Shown: positions 9,130 through 18,896, counted from the first letter of the stretch. The stretch: 64,000 nt of DNA from Brucella rhizosphaerae (GCF_002252475.1 NZ_NNRK01000035.1:248001-312000), one strand, 5' to 3'. Numbers and translations: made by a program. Notes: a model not told the origin generated them from the sequence alone.

Positions 9130-10119
9130 TTAGCTGCGATTGGTGGTTGGTACGCTGCGGGTGCGTGGGTTTGGTGCGGCTGGTGTCGGGTCAACCGGAT
9201 TGCCGCTATCGCCGAACACTTCCTTGGCAATTGCACCAATACCGGCCAGCGAGCCAATAAGAGCACTCGCCTCAAGCGGCATCAGAATGACTTTCTGGTT
9301 CTTGGCGCTTGCAATATTGCCGAGTGCTTCTGTGTATTTCTGCGCAACGAAATAGTTCAGCGCCTGCACGTTACCGGAAGACACAGCATCGGAAACGAGC
9401 GTGGTTGCCCGAGCTTCCGCTTCCGCCAGACGTTCACGAGCCTCAGCTTCGCGCTTTGCAGCTTCCAGCTTGCCTTCTGCTTCCAGAATCTGGGACTGCT
9501 TCTGACCTTCAGCGCGCAAAATTTGCGCATTGCGGTCGCCTTCTGCTTCCAGAACCTGTGCGCGCTTGTCGCGTTCGGCCTTCATCTGGCGGCCCATCGA
9601 ACTGATAATGTCGGCGGGAGGATTGATGTCCTTAATCTCGACGCGGGTCATTTTCAAACCCCATGGGTGCGCTGCTTCATCGACAACACGCAGCAGGCGA
9701 TCATTGATCGCATCACGGTTGGAGAGCAGTTCGTCAAGGTCCATGGAGCCCATAACACTACGGATGTTGGTCATGGTGAGGTTCAGGATTGCATATTGCA
9801 GATTGGAGACCTGATAGGCGGCCTGAGCTGCGTTCAACACCTGATAGAAGGCAACGCCATCGACGCCAACAATGGCGTTGTCGCGGGTGATGACTTCCTG
9901 TGTTGGAACGTCGAGCACCTGCTCCATCATATTGAGCCGTGCGCCGATCCGGTCGAAGAACGGAACGATCAGGTTGAGGCCGGGCATAAGCGTACGCGTG
10001 TAGCGGCCAAAGCGCTCCACCGTGTAATTGTAGCCCTGCGGCACCGTCTTGATCCCGGCAAACAGCGTTGCCAGAACAAGTGCAGCTAAAATCAACAGCG
10101 TGATATCAAAACCAGTCAT
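9130..10119 (-). CDS. qmcA: SPFH/stomatin-like membrane protein QmcA
   Basis: A 329-residue protein with an N-terminal membrane anchor (about 5-25) and an SPFH/Band 7 domain starting at [16 protein letters not shown] coiled coil rich in Ala, Glu, Arg and Gln follows (about 175-245, with repeats such as [17 protein letters not shown]), then a Pro-rich tail. E. coli QmcA (305 residues) forms large membrane assemblies and interacts with FtsH. The gene precedes nfeD in an apparent operon. AAGGGGA upstream of ATG 10119 supports the start. Confidence 0.92.
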   Translation of the reverse strand: MTGFDITLLILAALVLATLFAGIKTVPQGYNYTVERFGRYTRTLMPGLNLIVPFFDRIGARLNMMEQVLDVPTQEVITRDNAIVGVDGVAFYQVLNAAQAAYQVSNLQYAILNLTMTNIRSVMGSMDLDELLSNRDAINDRLLRVVDEAAHPWGLKMTRVEIKDINPPADIISSMGRQMKAERDKRAQVLEAEGDRNAQILRAEGQKQSQILEAEGKLEAAKREAEARERLAEAEARATTLVSDAVSSGNVQALNYFVAQKYTEALGNIASAKNQKVILMPLEASALIGSLAGIGAIAKEVFGDSGNPVDPTPAAPNPRTRSVPTTNRS

Positions 10120-10175
10120 TATGTCGTCCCCTTAATAAAGGCAGTGAGGGATGGGCAAACGTGATGCCTGCTGCC

Positions 10176-11213
10176 TCAGACCCAGCCCTGCAATTCGCGT
10201 CGCACGAGCGTTTCAATAACTTTCATGCCTTCTTCACTATCGTTGAGACATGGAATGTGGCTGAAATTTTCGCCGCCGGCCTCATGGAAAGACTCAGCAG
10301 CTTCGTGACCGATTTCATCAACGGTTTCAAGACAGTCTACCACAAAGCCAGGATTGAGTACGGCAACTGATTTCACGCCCTGCTTAGCCAGTTCTTCCAA
10401 GGTCTCATCCGTGTAAGGCTGGAGCCATTCCTCCGGTCCGAAACGGGACTGGAAGGTGGAGCGGAACTGCTTGTCATCCATGCCAAGGCGCGCACGCAAA
10501 AGTCGTGATGTCTCAAGGCATTGCGCGCGATATGGGTCGCCCTTGTCGGAATAGCTTTTTGGAATGCCGTGATAGGAAGCAAGAATTACTTCCGGCTTGA
10601 AATCGAGCGATGCCAGATGCTTCTCAATCGACTGCGCCAACGCTTCGATGTAGACAGGCTCCACTTCGTAAGAAGGGATCGTGCGGATTGCTGGCATAAA
10701 GCGCTTTTTCATCAGCACTTCAAAGAATTTATCATTCACAGTTGCTGTGGTTGTCGCTGAATATTGCGGATAGAGCGGAAACATGACGATGCGTTCGCAG
10801 CCCTGTTTCAACAGGCGATCCGTCACTTCTTCGATTGAGGGCTGTCCATAGCGCATGGCCCAGTCAACAATGACATTTGGCTGATCTTTGAGTGCTACAG
10901 CCAGCTTTTCGCCTTGCGCGCGCGTGTAGGTACGCAACGGCGATTCATTCTTTTCGTGGTTCCAGATGCGGTCGTACAGGGCGCCGGAGCGCTTCGGACG
11001 CGTGTTGAGCACAATGCCATAAAGGATCGGGTACCAGAAAAGACGCGACCATTCGATGACACGGCGGTCGGAAAGGAATTCGGCCAGATAACGGCGCATC
11101 GGTGCATAGCTTGTGCCGTCGGGCGTGCCGAGATTGACAATCAGAACACCCACTTTAGGTTGTTTCGTCCTGCTGGTGTTCAGATTGGCGGTCACTTTAT
11201 CCGTCTCACTCAT
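10176..11213 (-). CDS. hemH: Ferrochelatase
   Basis: A 345-residue enzyme inserting Fe2+ into protoporphyrin IX, the last step of haem synthesis. Visible family features are VLIVNLGTPDG near residue 24, the AMRYGQPSIEE segment, FPLYPQYSATT, the active-site His in ASYHGIPKSY, and Glu in FGPEEWLQPYT. AGGAG before ATG 11213 supports the start. It ends about 56 bases from the start of qmcA. The upstream neighbour omp10 is separated by its own terminator, so hemH probably has its own promoter in 11214-11320. Confidence 0.96.
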   Translation of the reverse strand: MSETDKVTANLNTSRTKQPKVGVLIVNLGTPDGTSYAPMRRYLAEFLSDRRVIEWSRLFWYPILYGIVLNTRPKRSGALYDRIWNHEKNESPLRTYTRAQGEKLAVALKDQPNVIVDWAMRYGQPSIEEVTDRLLKQGCERIVMFPLYPQYSATTTATVNDKFFEVLMKKRFMPAIRTIPSYEVEPVYIEALAQSIEKHLASLDFKPEVILASYHGIPKSYSDKGDPYRAQCLETSRLLRARLGMDDKQFRSTFQSRFGPEEWLQPYTDETLEELAKQGVKSVAVLNPGFVVDCLETVDEIGHEAAESFHEAGGENFSHIPCLNDSEEGMKVIETLVRRELQGWV

Positions 11214-11321
11214 GTTCCGACTCCTGCTTTGCCGGAAAACTAGACAAAAACAGGCAAATTACAATCCTAACAATAGGGACGGCAGTCGAATTGTCGGGTA
11301 ATCGACAAAAGAACCCATGAA

Positions 11322-11357
11322 AAAACGGCACACGCTAAAAGCGTATGCCGTTATTTT
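11322..11357 (-). terminator. Terminator of omp10
   Basis: A 12-bp stem with one mismatch (11324-11335 with 11341-11352) has a T-run on the minus side and ATTTTTAT on the plus side. It lies just after the omp10 stop and before hemH, separating the two transcripts. Confidence 0.85.
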
Positions 11358-11374
11358 TATCCTTCAGAAGCGCT

Positions 11375-11752
11375 TTAAGCGCGGCGTGTCAGCGAGAAAC
11401 GCGAGCCTGCCGAGGAGGTGCAGTTGAGCTGGTTCTGTGAAACCAGCGCACAATTTACACGCGATGAAGTTCCACGGACGATTGAACGCATGTCGATCTC
11501 AACGAGCTGTGGCGACTGGTAACGATAGTTACCTTCAGCCAGCTTTTCGTTTGTATCAGTGGAGCGGGTTTCGAAAATGCCACCATTGAAGGAGGAAACG
11601 ATACCATTAGGATCGGCCCATCTGCCGTCGATGCCCGCTGGTGCACGATCAACGACAGGGACATTGCCACCGCCGCCCGGGCCGGTTGCAACACATCCTG
11701 CAAGCGCGAGCGATACGATTGCCGTAGAGCCAATGATGCGGAAGCGTTTCAT
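11375..11752 (-). CDS. omp10: Outer-membrane lipoprotein Omp10
   Basis: A 125-residue lipoprotein. The signal peptide MKRFRIIGSTAIVSLALAGC ends in a lipobox (LAGC), so the mature protein begins at a lipidated Cys. A glycine-rich linker and a domain with SFNGGIFETRSTD, GNYRYQSPQLVEI and a C-terminal FSLTRR follow. This strongly resembles Brucella Omp10 (about 126 residues), a surface-exposed minor lipoprotein antigen. I chose ATG 11752 over 11758 because GGAGA is then properly spaced and the protein begins like Omp10. It stands alone with its own terminator. Confidence 0.93.
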   Translation of the reverse strand: MKRFRIIGSTAIVSLALAGCVATGPGGGGNVPVVDRAPAGIDGRWADPNGIVSSFNGGIFETRSTDTNEKLAEGNYRYQSPQLVEIDMRSIVRGTSSRVNCALVSQNQLNCTSSAGSRFSLTRRA

Positions 11753-11857
11753 GTCCATCTTCTCCGTAAGAGTGTTTACCGTGTGATGTATGGAAATTTA
11801 CACGAATACAAGCCCCTTTGAAGAGGATTATGAGACTGTTGCGCATCTGTCGCAATG

Positions 11858-11887
11858 AGGATTGCCTGACGAATGCCCGGCAATCCT
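11858..11887 (-). terminator. Hairpin after hss
   Basis: A perfect 9-bp stem (11858-11866 with 11879-11887) has a 12-nucleotide loop and lies 7 bases past the hss stop on the minus strand. No T-run follows, so it may protect the mRNA end rather than terminate. Confidence 0.45.
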
Positions 11888-11893
11888 GACCAT

Positions 11894-13339
11894 TTATCGC
11901 ACCAGAATATTGCGGAACTGCCAAGGGTCCTTGGTGTCGATATCTTCTTCAAACAGCTTGCCGCGTCCTTCAAGCGGGGTCCAGTCGGTGTAATAGCCTT
12001 TGACCGGGCCGAGATAAGGCAACTGCACTTCGAGGCAGCGGCGATAATCCATTTCGTCGGTTTCAACGATGCCGCGCTCAGGGTTTTCCAGCGCCCAGAC
12101 CATGCCAGCCAGTACTGAGGATGATACCTGCAAGCCGGTTGCGTTCTGGTAAGGAGCGAGCTTGCGCGCTTCTTCAACGCTTAGCTGTGAGCCATACCAA
12201 TAGGCGTTTTTGTCGTGACCATAGAGAAGCACGCCAAGTTCATCCGAACCATCGAGGATTTCGGATTCATCCAGCACGTGCTGCGCTGGCTGTGCCTTGC
12301 CATTGGCGCCAAACATTTCATCCAGCGACAAGATGGCGTCGTTGCTCGGATGATAGGCGTAATTGCAGGTAGGGCGGTATTCGAGCTTGCCCTTCTTGTT
12401 GCGGACTGTGAAGAAATCCGCGATCGAAATCGCTTCATTATGGGTGACAAGCAGACCATATTGCGCGCCATGGGTCGGGCACCAGGTGCGAATGCGCGTG
12501 CTGCCACCGGGCTGTTCGAGGAAGATCGCTGCCTTGTTGCCCTTTTTCTGCTTACGGGCATTCTTGGGCTTCCAGTTTTCATGGCTGCCCCAGCCAAGCT
12601 CAGCCGGCTGCAAGCCCTCTGCGATGAAGCCTTCGACAGACCAGGTGTTCCAGAACGTATCGAAAGGTTTTGGTTCCTTGGCGCGCTGCGTATCGCGTTC
12701 GGCGATGTGAACACCCTTCACGCCAGCCTTCTTCATCAGCTTCGCCCAGCCCTGACGATCATCCGTCGCAGGTTCTTCAAAGTCGAGTTTGAGCTCGGTT
12801 GCGAGATCGATCAGCGCTTTCTTCACAAACCAGGACACCATCCCGGGATTTGCACCGCAACAGGAAACGGCGGTCGGACCACCGGGATGTTTGCGCTTTT
12901 CGGCGCGGACGGTTTCGCGCAATGCATAGTTTGTACGCGAAGCATTGTCGGCCTCTGTATCGAAATAAAAGCCCAGCCAGGGTTCGACGACCGTATCAAT
13001 ATAAAGCGCGCCCTGTTCGCGACTAAAGCGCAGCAAATCAAGCGAGCCGGTATCAATCGACAGATTGACGATGAAAGGCTGACCGCCTCCGTCCTTCAAG
13101 AGCGGGCCGAGCACGTCCTTGTAATTTTCAGGGGTGATTGCTTCATTGATGAAGCGGATCTTCTTTTCGTCGAGAATTTTACGGTTTTTCTCGGATGGAT
13201 CGATGACGACCATACGAGATTTGTCGAATTTGAAGTGGCGTTCAATCAGCGGCAGGGTACCGCGCCCGATCGAGCCAAAGCCGATCATGATAAGAGGGCC
13301 GGTAATTTCGCCATAGACTGGCCATTTCGCTTTCGCCAT
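11894..13339 (-). CDS. hss: Homospermidine synthase
   Basis: A 481-residue NAD-dependent enzyme that joins two putrescines (or spermidine and putrescine) into sym-homospermidine with release of ammonia or diaminopropane. The N-terminal Rossmann fold shows IGFGSIGRGTLP at about 19-30. The body carries VEPWLGFYFD, SCCGANPGMVSWF and NYAYHPSNDA, and the length fits the bacterial enzyme (about 477). AGGAGAG precedes ATG 13339. It is monocistronic here. The ornithine decarboxylase that would supply putrescine is at 32165-33298 on the other strand, so the two steps are in one region but not one operon. Confidence 0.93.
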   Translation of the reverse strand: MAKAKWPVYGEITGPLIMIGFGSIGRGTLPLIERHFKFDKSRMVVIDPSEKNRKILDEKKIRFINEAITPENYKDVLGPLLKDGGGQPFIVNLSIDTGSLDLLRFSREQGALYIDTVVEPWLGFYFDTEADNASRTNYALRETVRAEKRKHPGGPTAVSCCGANPGMVSWFVKKALIDLATELKLDFEEPATDDRQGWAKLMKKAGVKGVHIAERDTQRAKEPKPFDTFWNTWSVEGFIAEGLQPAELGWGSHENWKPKNARKQKKGNKAAIFLEQPGGSTRIRTWCPTHGAQYGLLVTHNEAISIADFFTVRNKKGKLEYRPTCNYAYHPSNDAILSLDEMFGANGKAQPAQHVLDESEILDGSDELGVLLYGHDKNAYWYGSQLSVEEARKLAPYQNATGLQVSSSVLAGMVWALENPERGIVETDEMDYRRCLEVQLPYLGPVKGYYTDWTPLEGRGKLFEEDIDTKDPWQFRNILVR

Positions 13340-13478
13340 TTTCTTTCTCTCTCCTGCTGCAAGGGTGCAGCGCTTGGCATTGTCACGAGTTGGACAATGC
13401 TAATTTGCCACGATAGCACAGGTTCATAGAAAGAAAGAAACGTCACAAGCCTATGACATGAATACGTGTTTAATGAAT

Positions 13479-14159
13479 TTAGATCGTGACCAGTTGCGCG
13501 CGGATCATTCCACGCAAGGAATTGCCGACAAGAATGTTGCGCGCTTTGGCAAGCTCATCGACTTTGACCGTCCCCTCCTGAACCACTTCATTGTTCAGAA
13601 GTTCTCGTCGCAGCACGCCGTCGAGCAGTCCGCAAGACAGTGCTGGAGTGACGCAAGCGGTACCCCCGATATCGAGAAAAATCGAGGTGATGGTTCCTTC
13701 GCAGACCTCATCAAGATCGTTGAGGAGGATGACTTCATCCACTTCCGCCGTCGAATATTCTTCACGGGCCGCGATATAGACCTGACGCCGTGTTGTCTTG
13801 TGGCGCAACAGCGGGTCGTCGTGTTTAAGGCGTGTACGCGCAACGGCAATACGCCAGACAGCCTGAGGCTCTAGTGGCACGTAAGGCAGGGCTGCAATTG
13901 TAACCAGCCCATCAGGTGCCAGTGTCAGCCGCAGTTTGAGCGGGGTGTCGCCTGCACCGATTTCGGCGATTTTCTGATGCACGGTCTCCATATTGTAGTG
14001 GAAACCGAGCTCCCGGGCCGATTTTGCAAGCCGTGCCATGTGCAGATCGAAACGCAGGATGCCGGATAACGGCTCCCAGCGCATTGTTTCGATCAGTTGA
14101 TAATCGGGTTGCGCATTGCTGGCACTTGACCCGTCGCGAACCGCGCTTTCAGAAGACAT
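13479..14159 (-). CDS. pabC: Aminodeoxychorismate lyase-like PLP enzyme (aminotransferase class IV)
   Basis: A 226-residue class IV aminotransferase-fold protein. FELIETMRW-like YQLIETMRWEP near residue 20 and RHLARL-like FDLHMARLAKSA mark the N-terminal domain. The conserved EVILLNDLDEVCEGTITSIFL and the LLDGVLRRELL segment mark the PLP site. It should convert aminodeoxychorismate to 4-aminobenzoate and pyruvate for folate synthesis. The ATG at 14159 lies inside pabB (67-base overlap). No later start keeps the conserved beginning, so the overlap is likely real. It is the third gene of pepF-pabB-pabC. Confidence 0.85.
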   Translation of the reverse strand: MSSESAVRDGSSASNAQPDYQLIETMRWEPLSGILRFDLHMARLAKSARELGFHYNMETVHQKIAEIGAGDTPLKLRLTLAPDGLVTIAALPYVPLEPQAVWRIAVARTRLKHDDPLLRHKTTRRQVYIAAREEYSTAEVDEVILLNDLDEVCEGTITSIFLDIGGTACVTPALSCGLLDGVLRRELLNNEVVQEGTVKVDELAKARNILVGNSLRGMIRAQLVTI

Positions 14160-15265
14160 TCCTCATACTCCGCTTGCGCTGTGGAATCGAAGACCACACC
14201 GCCCCCGACATTGAAAATCGCACGATTTTGGCTGTGAAGCGAGAGCGTTCGGATGGCGACATTGAATCGCATACGCCCGCCCGGTTCAATCCAGCCCAAT
14301 GAACCACAGTAAATATCACGTGGCCCGGTTTCCAGTTTGCGCAGAATTTCCATGGCGCTGATTTTGGGAGCGCCCGTGATGGAGCCGCATGGGAAAAGGG
14401 CTGTAAAAAGCGAACGGAGTGAAACATTGGCTTTCAGCTTCGCTCGCACCCGGCTGATCATCTGATGGACAGTTGGATAAGTTTCCACCCTGAACAGTTC
14501 CGGCACATCGAGCGTTCCGACTTCGCTCACCAGTGAAATATCATTGCGCAAAAGATCGACAATCATGCGGTTCTCCGCCTGATTCTTTGGATCGTGCATC
14601 AGAAACTGTCGATTGTTCTCATCTTCTTCAGATGTCGCCCCGCGTGGCATGGTGCCCTTCATCGGGTGGGTTTCGATCCAGCCGTCATTATCGACTTCAA
14701 AGAACAGTTCCGGCGAGCGCGATAAAACGATTGGCCCACCCAGATCACAATAGGTGGCATAGCGGACCGGTTGGCGCTTTGCGAGTGCGTTGAACAATAC
14801 GAGCGGGTCGCCGTCCCATTCAGCATGAACCGGGAAGGTCAGGTTGCCCTGATAGCAATCGCCGGCACGAAGATGCTGATGCAGTTTTTCAAAGCGCGGC
14901 GCATAGTCCTCGAACGACCATTGCGCGACGGGCTCGTGCAGATGTGTGATGTTGTCGTTGCAGCGATGATGCAGGCTTGTATCCGCCGGACCATCAAAGA
15001 CACCAAAGCAGAGGAGGGGCGCTTTCCGTCCGTCAGGCAGGAGTGACTTGAGTTTTGGTTCAAGCAGATAACCAGCCTCATAGGAGAGATAGCCTGCAAG
15101 CCACTTTCCTTCCTCATGGGCGCGTTGCATCGCTTCCCACGCGGTATCGAATTCTTCCGGCCTATCAGCACGGATGATTGCAGAAGGGGTCGTGAAGATA
15201 ACTTCACGACCCGCCTTGTCATCTCGAAACAAAATAAGCGGTTTGTCTGAAACCGACAATGTCAC
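14093..15265 (-). CDS. pabB: Aminodeoxychorismate synthase component I
   Basis: A 390-residue chorismate-binding enzyme. The catalytic domain shows DCYQGNLTFPVHAEW, SRSPELFFEV, THPMKGTMPRG, the ENRMIVDLLRND block and LFPCGSITGAPK, all family hallmarks. The protein is shorter at the N-terminus than E. coli PabB (453), as in many alphaproteobacterial forms. It makes 4-amino-4-deoxychorismate from chorismate with ammonia from a PabA partner not found here. It starts 8 bases after pepF and overlaps pabC by 67 bases. Confidence 0.93.
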   Translation of the reverse strand: MTLSVSDKPLILFRDDKAGREVIFTTPSAIIRADRPEEFDTAWEAMQRAHEEGKWLAGYLSYEAGYLLEPKLKSLLPDGRKAPLLCFGVFDGPADTSLHHRCNDNITHLHEPVAQWSFEDYAPRFEKLHQHLRAGDCYQGNLTFPVHAEWDGDPLVLFNALAKRQPVRYATYCDLGGPIVLSRSPELFFEVDNDGWIETHPMKGTMPRGATSEEDENNRQFLMHDPKNQAENRMIVDLLRNDISLVSEVGTLDVPELFRVETYPTVHQMISRVRAKLKANVSLRSLFTALFPCGSITGAPKISAMEILRKLETGPRDIYCGSLGWIEPGGRMRFNVAIRTLSLHSQNRAIFNVGGGVVFDSTAQAEYEECLLKARFATGQVPAMRNPIIN

Positions 15266-15273
15266 GTCAGTGC

Positions 15274-17148
15274 TCAGTCTTCCATGGCTTCAAGTTCATC
15301 GATAATGCCTTCAATCACCGACAGGCCCTTGCTCCAGAAATCCGGATCGGTTGCATCAAGGCCGAAAGGCGCCAGCAATTCCTTGTGATGCTTGGTACCA
15401 CCGGCTTTGAGCAGGTCGAAATACTTCTGCTGGAAGCCTTTTTCCGAATTCTGGTAGACGGCATAAAGCGAGTTTACCAGACAATCACCGAATGCATAGG
15501 CATAGACGTAGAACGGCGAATGGATGAAATGCGGGACATAGGTCCAGAAGGTCTCATAACCCGGGTTGAGGTGGACTGCATCGCCAAGGCTTTCGCGCTG
15601 CACATCCATCCAGATTTCACCGATGCGGTCTGACGTAAGCTCGCCTTCCCGACGTTCTGTGTGGACACGGCGCTCGAACTGATAAAAGGCGATCTGGCGC
15701 ACGACCGTATTGATCATGTCCTCGGCCTTCTGTGCCAGCATAGCCTTGCGCTCACGCTTGTCCTTCGTCCGCTCCAGCAATGAGCGGAAGGTCAGCATTT
15801 CGCCGAACACAGATGCGGTCTCTGCCAGCGTCAGCGGTGTTGAAGCCATCAGCGCACCCTGTTCACCAGCCAGAACCTGATGCACGCCATGGCCGAGCTC
15901 GTGCGCAAGCGTCATGACATCGCGCGGTTTGCCCATATAGTTGAGCAGCACATAAGGATGGGCAGACGGTACGGTTGGATGTGCGAAGGCGCCCGGAGCC
16001 TTGCCTGGACGAACCGGCGCATCAATCCAGTTTTTGTCGAAGAAGTCTTGCGCAATCTGCGCCATTTCGGGTGCGAAATTGCCATAAGCCGAAAGGACTG
16101 TTTCGCGTGCTTCATCCCATGAGATCAATGCCTGCGGCGTTTCTGGAAGAGGCGCATTGCGATCCCAGTTCTCCAGCTTTTCAAGACCGAGCCACTTGGC
16201 TTTCAAGGCATAATAGCGATGTGAAAGGCGTGGATAGGCATCTTCAACCGCCTTGGCCAGCGCATCAACGACATCACGTTCGACGCGGTTCGCAAGGTGG
16301 CGACTGTCGGCAATATCTTCAAATCCACGCCAGCGGTCGGAAATTTCCTTATCCTTGGCAAGCGTGTTGGTGATCAGGGTAAAGGTGCGCAGGTTTGCGC
16401 CAAAGGTCTTAGCAAGTGCTTCGGACGCCTTTTTTCGCACTGAACCATCGGAATCCTGCAGCAGATTAAGCGTCTGCTCAATGGCCAGTTCTTCGCCATC
16501 GATATCAAAGCGCAGGCTCGACATGGTTTCATCGAACAGGCGGTTCCATGCGCTATAGCCAGTGATCGACTTCTCATGGAAAAGCTGTTCGAGCTTGTCT
16601 TCCAGCTCATATGGCTTGTCGAGACGCAGATCTTCCAGCCATGGCCGATAGTGACCAATTGCTGGGTTGGCAGCCATCGCCTTTTCCAGAGCCGCATCGT
16701 CGATACGGTTGATTTCAAGGCTGAAGAAAATGAGTGGCGTGCTGGTATCAGTCAGTTTCTGCTGCACATCGCCAAAAAGCTTCATGCGCTGGGGATCGGT
16801 CGTGTCGCCATAGTAATAAAGGCCTGCGAAGGATCCGATACGCCCCATCAGCTCACTGAGCGCTTCGTATTCCTTGATGGCATCAGCGAAATTGCCACCA
16901 TCGGATTTTGCAACCTCGTCTCCGAGTTTGCCCTTCCAGCGCGTTTCAAAGTTTACCGCATCCTTCGCTGCTTTTTCGAGGTCGGCTTTTAGCTCTGTGC
17001 TATCGGCAGAAGGATAAAGGTCGGCCAGATTCCATTCCGGCAGATTTCCAAGATTGGGCTTCTTGGAGGCCCCGGCATCCCCGGCTGGCATATGAAGAGT
17101 AGCGTCCAACATGGCGGGCTTTGAAAAACGGTTCATCGCATTGGTCAT
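15274..17148 (-). CDS. pepF: Oligoendopeptidase F (M3 family zinc peptidase)
   Basis: A 624-residue cytoplasmic zinc endopeptidase of the M3B family. The metal site HELGH lies in TLAHELGHGVHQVLAG, with a downstream Glu in TASVFGE. The N-terminal helical part includes EWNLADLYPS, and YYYGDTTD and FIHSPFYVYAYAFG are typical. It cleaves short peptides. I chose ATG 17148 because AGGAG then has normal spacing; ATG 17154 has the ribosome site one base away, and the longer reading to 17364 has no support. It begins the apparent pepF-pabB-pabC operon and is divergent from the NtrC-like regulator. Confidence 0.92.
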   Translation of the reverse strand: MTNAMNRFSKPAMLDATLHMPAGDAGASKKPNLGNLPEWNLADLYPSADSTELKADLEKAAKDAVNFETRWKGKLGDEVAKSDGGNFADAIKEYEALSELMGRIGSFAGLYYYGDTTDPQRMKLFGDVQQKLTDTSTPLIFFSLEINRIDDAALEKAMAANPAIGHYRPWLEDLRLDKPYELEDKLEQLFHEKSITGYSAWNRLFDETMSSLRFDIDGEELAIEQTLNLLQDSDGSVRKKASEALAKTFGANLRTFTLITNTLAKDKEISDRWRGFEDIADSRHLANRVERDVVDALAKAVEDAYPRLSHRYYALKAKWLGLEKLENWDRNAPLPETPQALISWDEARETVLSAYGNFAPEMAQIAQDFFDKNWIDAPVRPGKAPGAFAHPTVPSAHPYVLLNYMGKPRDVMTLAHELGHGVHQVLAGEQGALMASTPLTLAETASVFGEMLTFRSLLERTKDKRERKAMLAQKAEDMINTVVRQIAFYQFERRVHTERREGELTSDRIGEIWMDVQRESLGDAVHLNPGYETFWTYVPHFIHSPFYVYAYAFGDCLVNSLYAVYQNSEKGFQQKYFDLLKAGGTKHHKELLAPFGLDATDPDFWSKGLSVIEGIIDELEAMED

Positions 17149-17366
17149 TGGCATTCTCCTGTTGCCCCCTTCTCGCATGTCTTTTTCGTGGCGCCAAGAG
17201 GGCACGCCTGGGCTCGACCGGCCGACTATTCTGAGGATGACGGGGGAATGTCTGTGCATCGGGCTTGCATTAATCCGGAACGATGCTCCAAATGATATGC
17301 CTGAAATATGACACATACTAAATATTGGGATGTTCCGGCACATAGACCACTGGTAGTGAAGCATCC

Positions 17367-18896
17367 ATGAGTACGCGTATTCTTATAGCGGATGATGATC
17401 CGATACAGCGCAGGAGCCTTGAAGCGGCCGTATTGCGCATGGGGCATCGAACCATCCTTGCGGATGGCGGAATAAGTGCGCTCAGCTTTATCGGCAATCG
17501 CAAGGATATCGCTCTCATACTTCTCGATTTGACCATGCCGGATATGGATGGTTGCGCAGTTCTCACCAAAATGCGGGAAGCTGGCATCAATATTCCTGTC
17601 ATTGCTCTTGTACAGAACGACGACATGGAAAAGGCGATGCAGGCGATCAGGCTTGGTGCGGTCGATTTCATGACCAAACCTGTCGTCGTCGAGCGGATGC
17701 AGGTTTCCGTTGCTAATGCTTTCAAGCTTGATTCGCTGACACAAGAACTCAAGCGAACCCGCTCGTCTCAGAAATCGCATATTCTGCTTTCCGAGATGGT
17801 AACGAAAAGCCCGGAAATGGAAAAGGTGGCGGTCCTTGCGCGCCGCGTAACGCCTCTGGATACGCCGTTGCTTATCGAGGGAGAAGTCGGAACAGGCAAA
17901 GAAACGCTCGCCCGTGCCATCAGCAGTGGCGGTACTCGCTGGCAGGGCCAGTTTGTTGCGATCGATTGTCGTTCTCTTGCGAAGGGCAATGCCGACCAGA
18001 TCCTGTTCGGACAGCTGGGCAGTCAAAGTGCTTTGAAGCCGGACAACACACCTATCCAGATTGCAGGCAAGCTTGCGGAAGCGCAGGGCGGAACATTGTT
18101 TCTGGATGAGGTGAGCGCCTTGCCCTATCGCACCCAGCTTCGCCTGTTCGAACTTATGCAGGCATCGCAGTATGCGACTGCCACAGACGGCAGTGTACCT
18201 CTTTCCGATACACGTATTATTGCATCGAACAGTCAGGCGATGGCCGAGCTTGTGCATATGGGCCGATTTCATCCCGGCCTCTATCATCTTATTTCGTCGT
18301 TCTCGATCGAAGTGCCATCACTGAGAAATCGCCTCGAAGATATTCCAATTCTTGCGCATCAGTTTCTGATGCACTTTGCGGGCGAAGAGCGGCTTGGTCA
18401 TATTACCGGCATCACGCCCTATGCTTTGGAAAGCCTCAAGAGCTATGATTGGCCCGGCAATGTGCGGGAGCTTAAGAACGCAATCTATCACGCCGTGCTT
18501 TTGTGCGATGAACATGCGCTGACGGTGCGTGACTTCCGCCACATGGGTGAAGGAAGTGCGTTCGCTGCTCGCGCAAGCGCGTCCCTGAATTCAATTTTAG
18601 CCGACAGTCCATCAGCGCAGGATAAAGATAATTTCGGCGTGGGATCGATAAGCGGGATTACGCCTGAAGGAGAAGTTCGCACGCTTGCTGCCACCGAAGA
18701 AGAGATGATCCGCTTCGCTATCGCCCATTACGATGGCCAAATCAGCGAGGTCGCGCGTCGTCTTGGGATCGGAAGAACGACACTTTATCGAAAATTGAAG
18801 GAATATGGCATCGATGTGGCGTCGATAGCTGGCAAGGGTCGCTACGACGCAGATGACGATAATGATGCCGATCAGGACCGTGTTATGAACGGCTAA
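17367..18896 (+). CDS. NtrC-family response regulator lacking the GAFTGA loop
   Basis: A 509-residue protein with a receiver domain (1-120), an AAA+ domain (about 145-385) and a Fis-type HTH (about 452-492). The receiver has D10/D11, phospho-acceptor D54 (LLDLTMPDMDG) and K104, but the switch Thr/Ser is Val82. The ATPase has Walker A GEVGTGKE (172-179) and Walker B TLFLDE (243-248). Where activators of sigma-54 carry GAFTGA, this protein has QLGSQSALK after LFG, so it should not contact sigma-54 in the usual way. A similar loss is known in Rhodobacter NtrC, which works with sigma-70. No histidine kinase is adjacent, so it is an orphan regulator. Confidence 0.88.
   Translation: MSTRILIADDDPIQRRSLEAAVLRMGHRTILADGGISALSFIGNRKDIALILLDLTMPDMDGCAVLTKMREAGINIPVIALVQNDDMEKAMQAIRLGAVDFMTKPVVVERMQVSVANAFKLDSLTQELKRTRSSQKSHILLSEMVTKSPEMEKVAVLARRVTPLDTPLLIEGEVGTGKETLARAISSGGTRWQGQFVAIDCRSLAKGNADQILFGQLGSQSALKPDNTPIQIAGKLAEAQGGTLFLDEVSALPYRTQLRLFELMQASQYATATDGSVPLSDTRIIASNSQAMAELVHMGRFHPGLYHLISSFSIEVPSLRNRLEDIPILAHQFLMHFAGEERLGHITGITPYALESLKSYDWPGNVRELKNAIYHAVLLCDEHALTVRDFRHMGEGSAFAARASASLNSILADSPSAQDKDNFGVGSISGITPEGEVRTLAATEEEMIRFAIAHYDGQISEVARRLGIGRTTLYRKLKEYGIDVASIAGKGRYDADDDNDADQDRVMNG

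Noticed and set aside
12215-13429. 404-codon plus-strand frame opposite hss
   Set aside because: A shadow of the homospermidine synthase gene with no recognisable domain.
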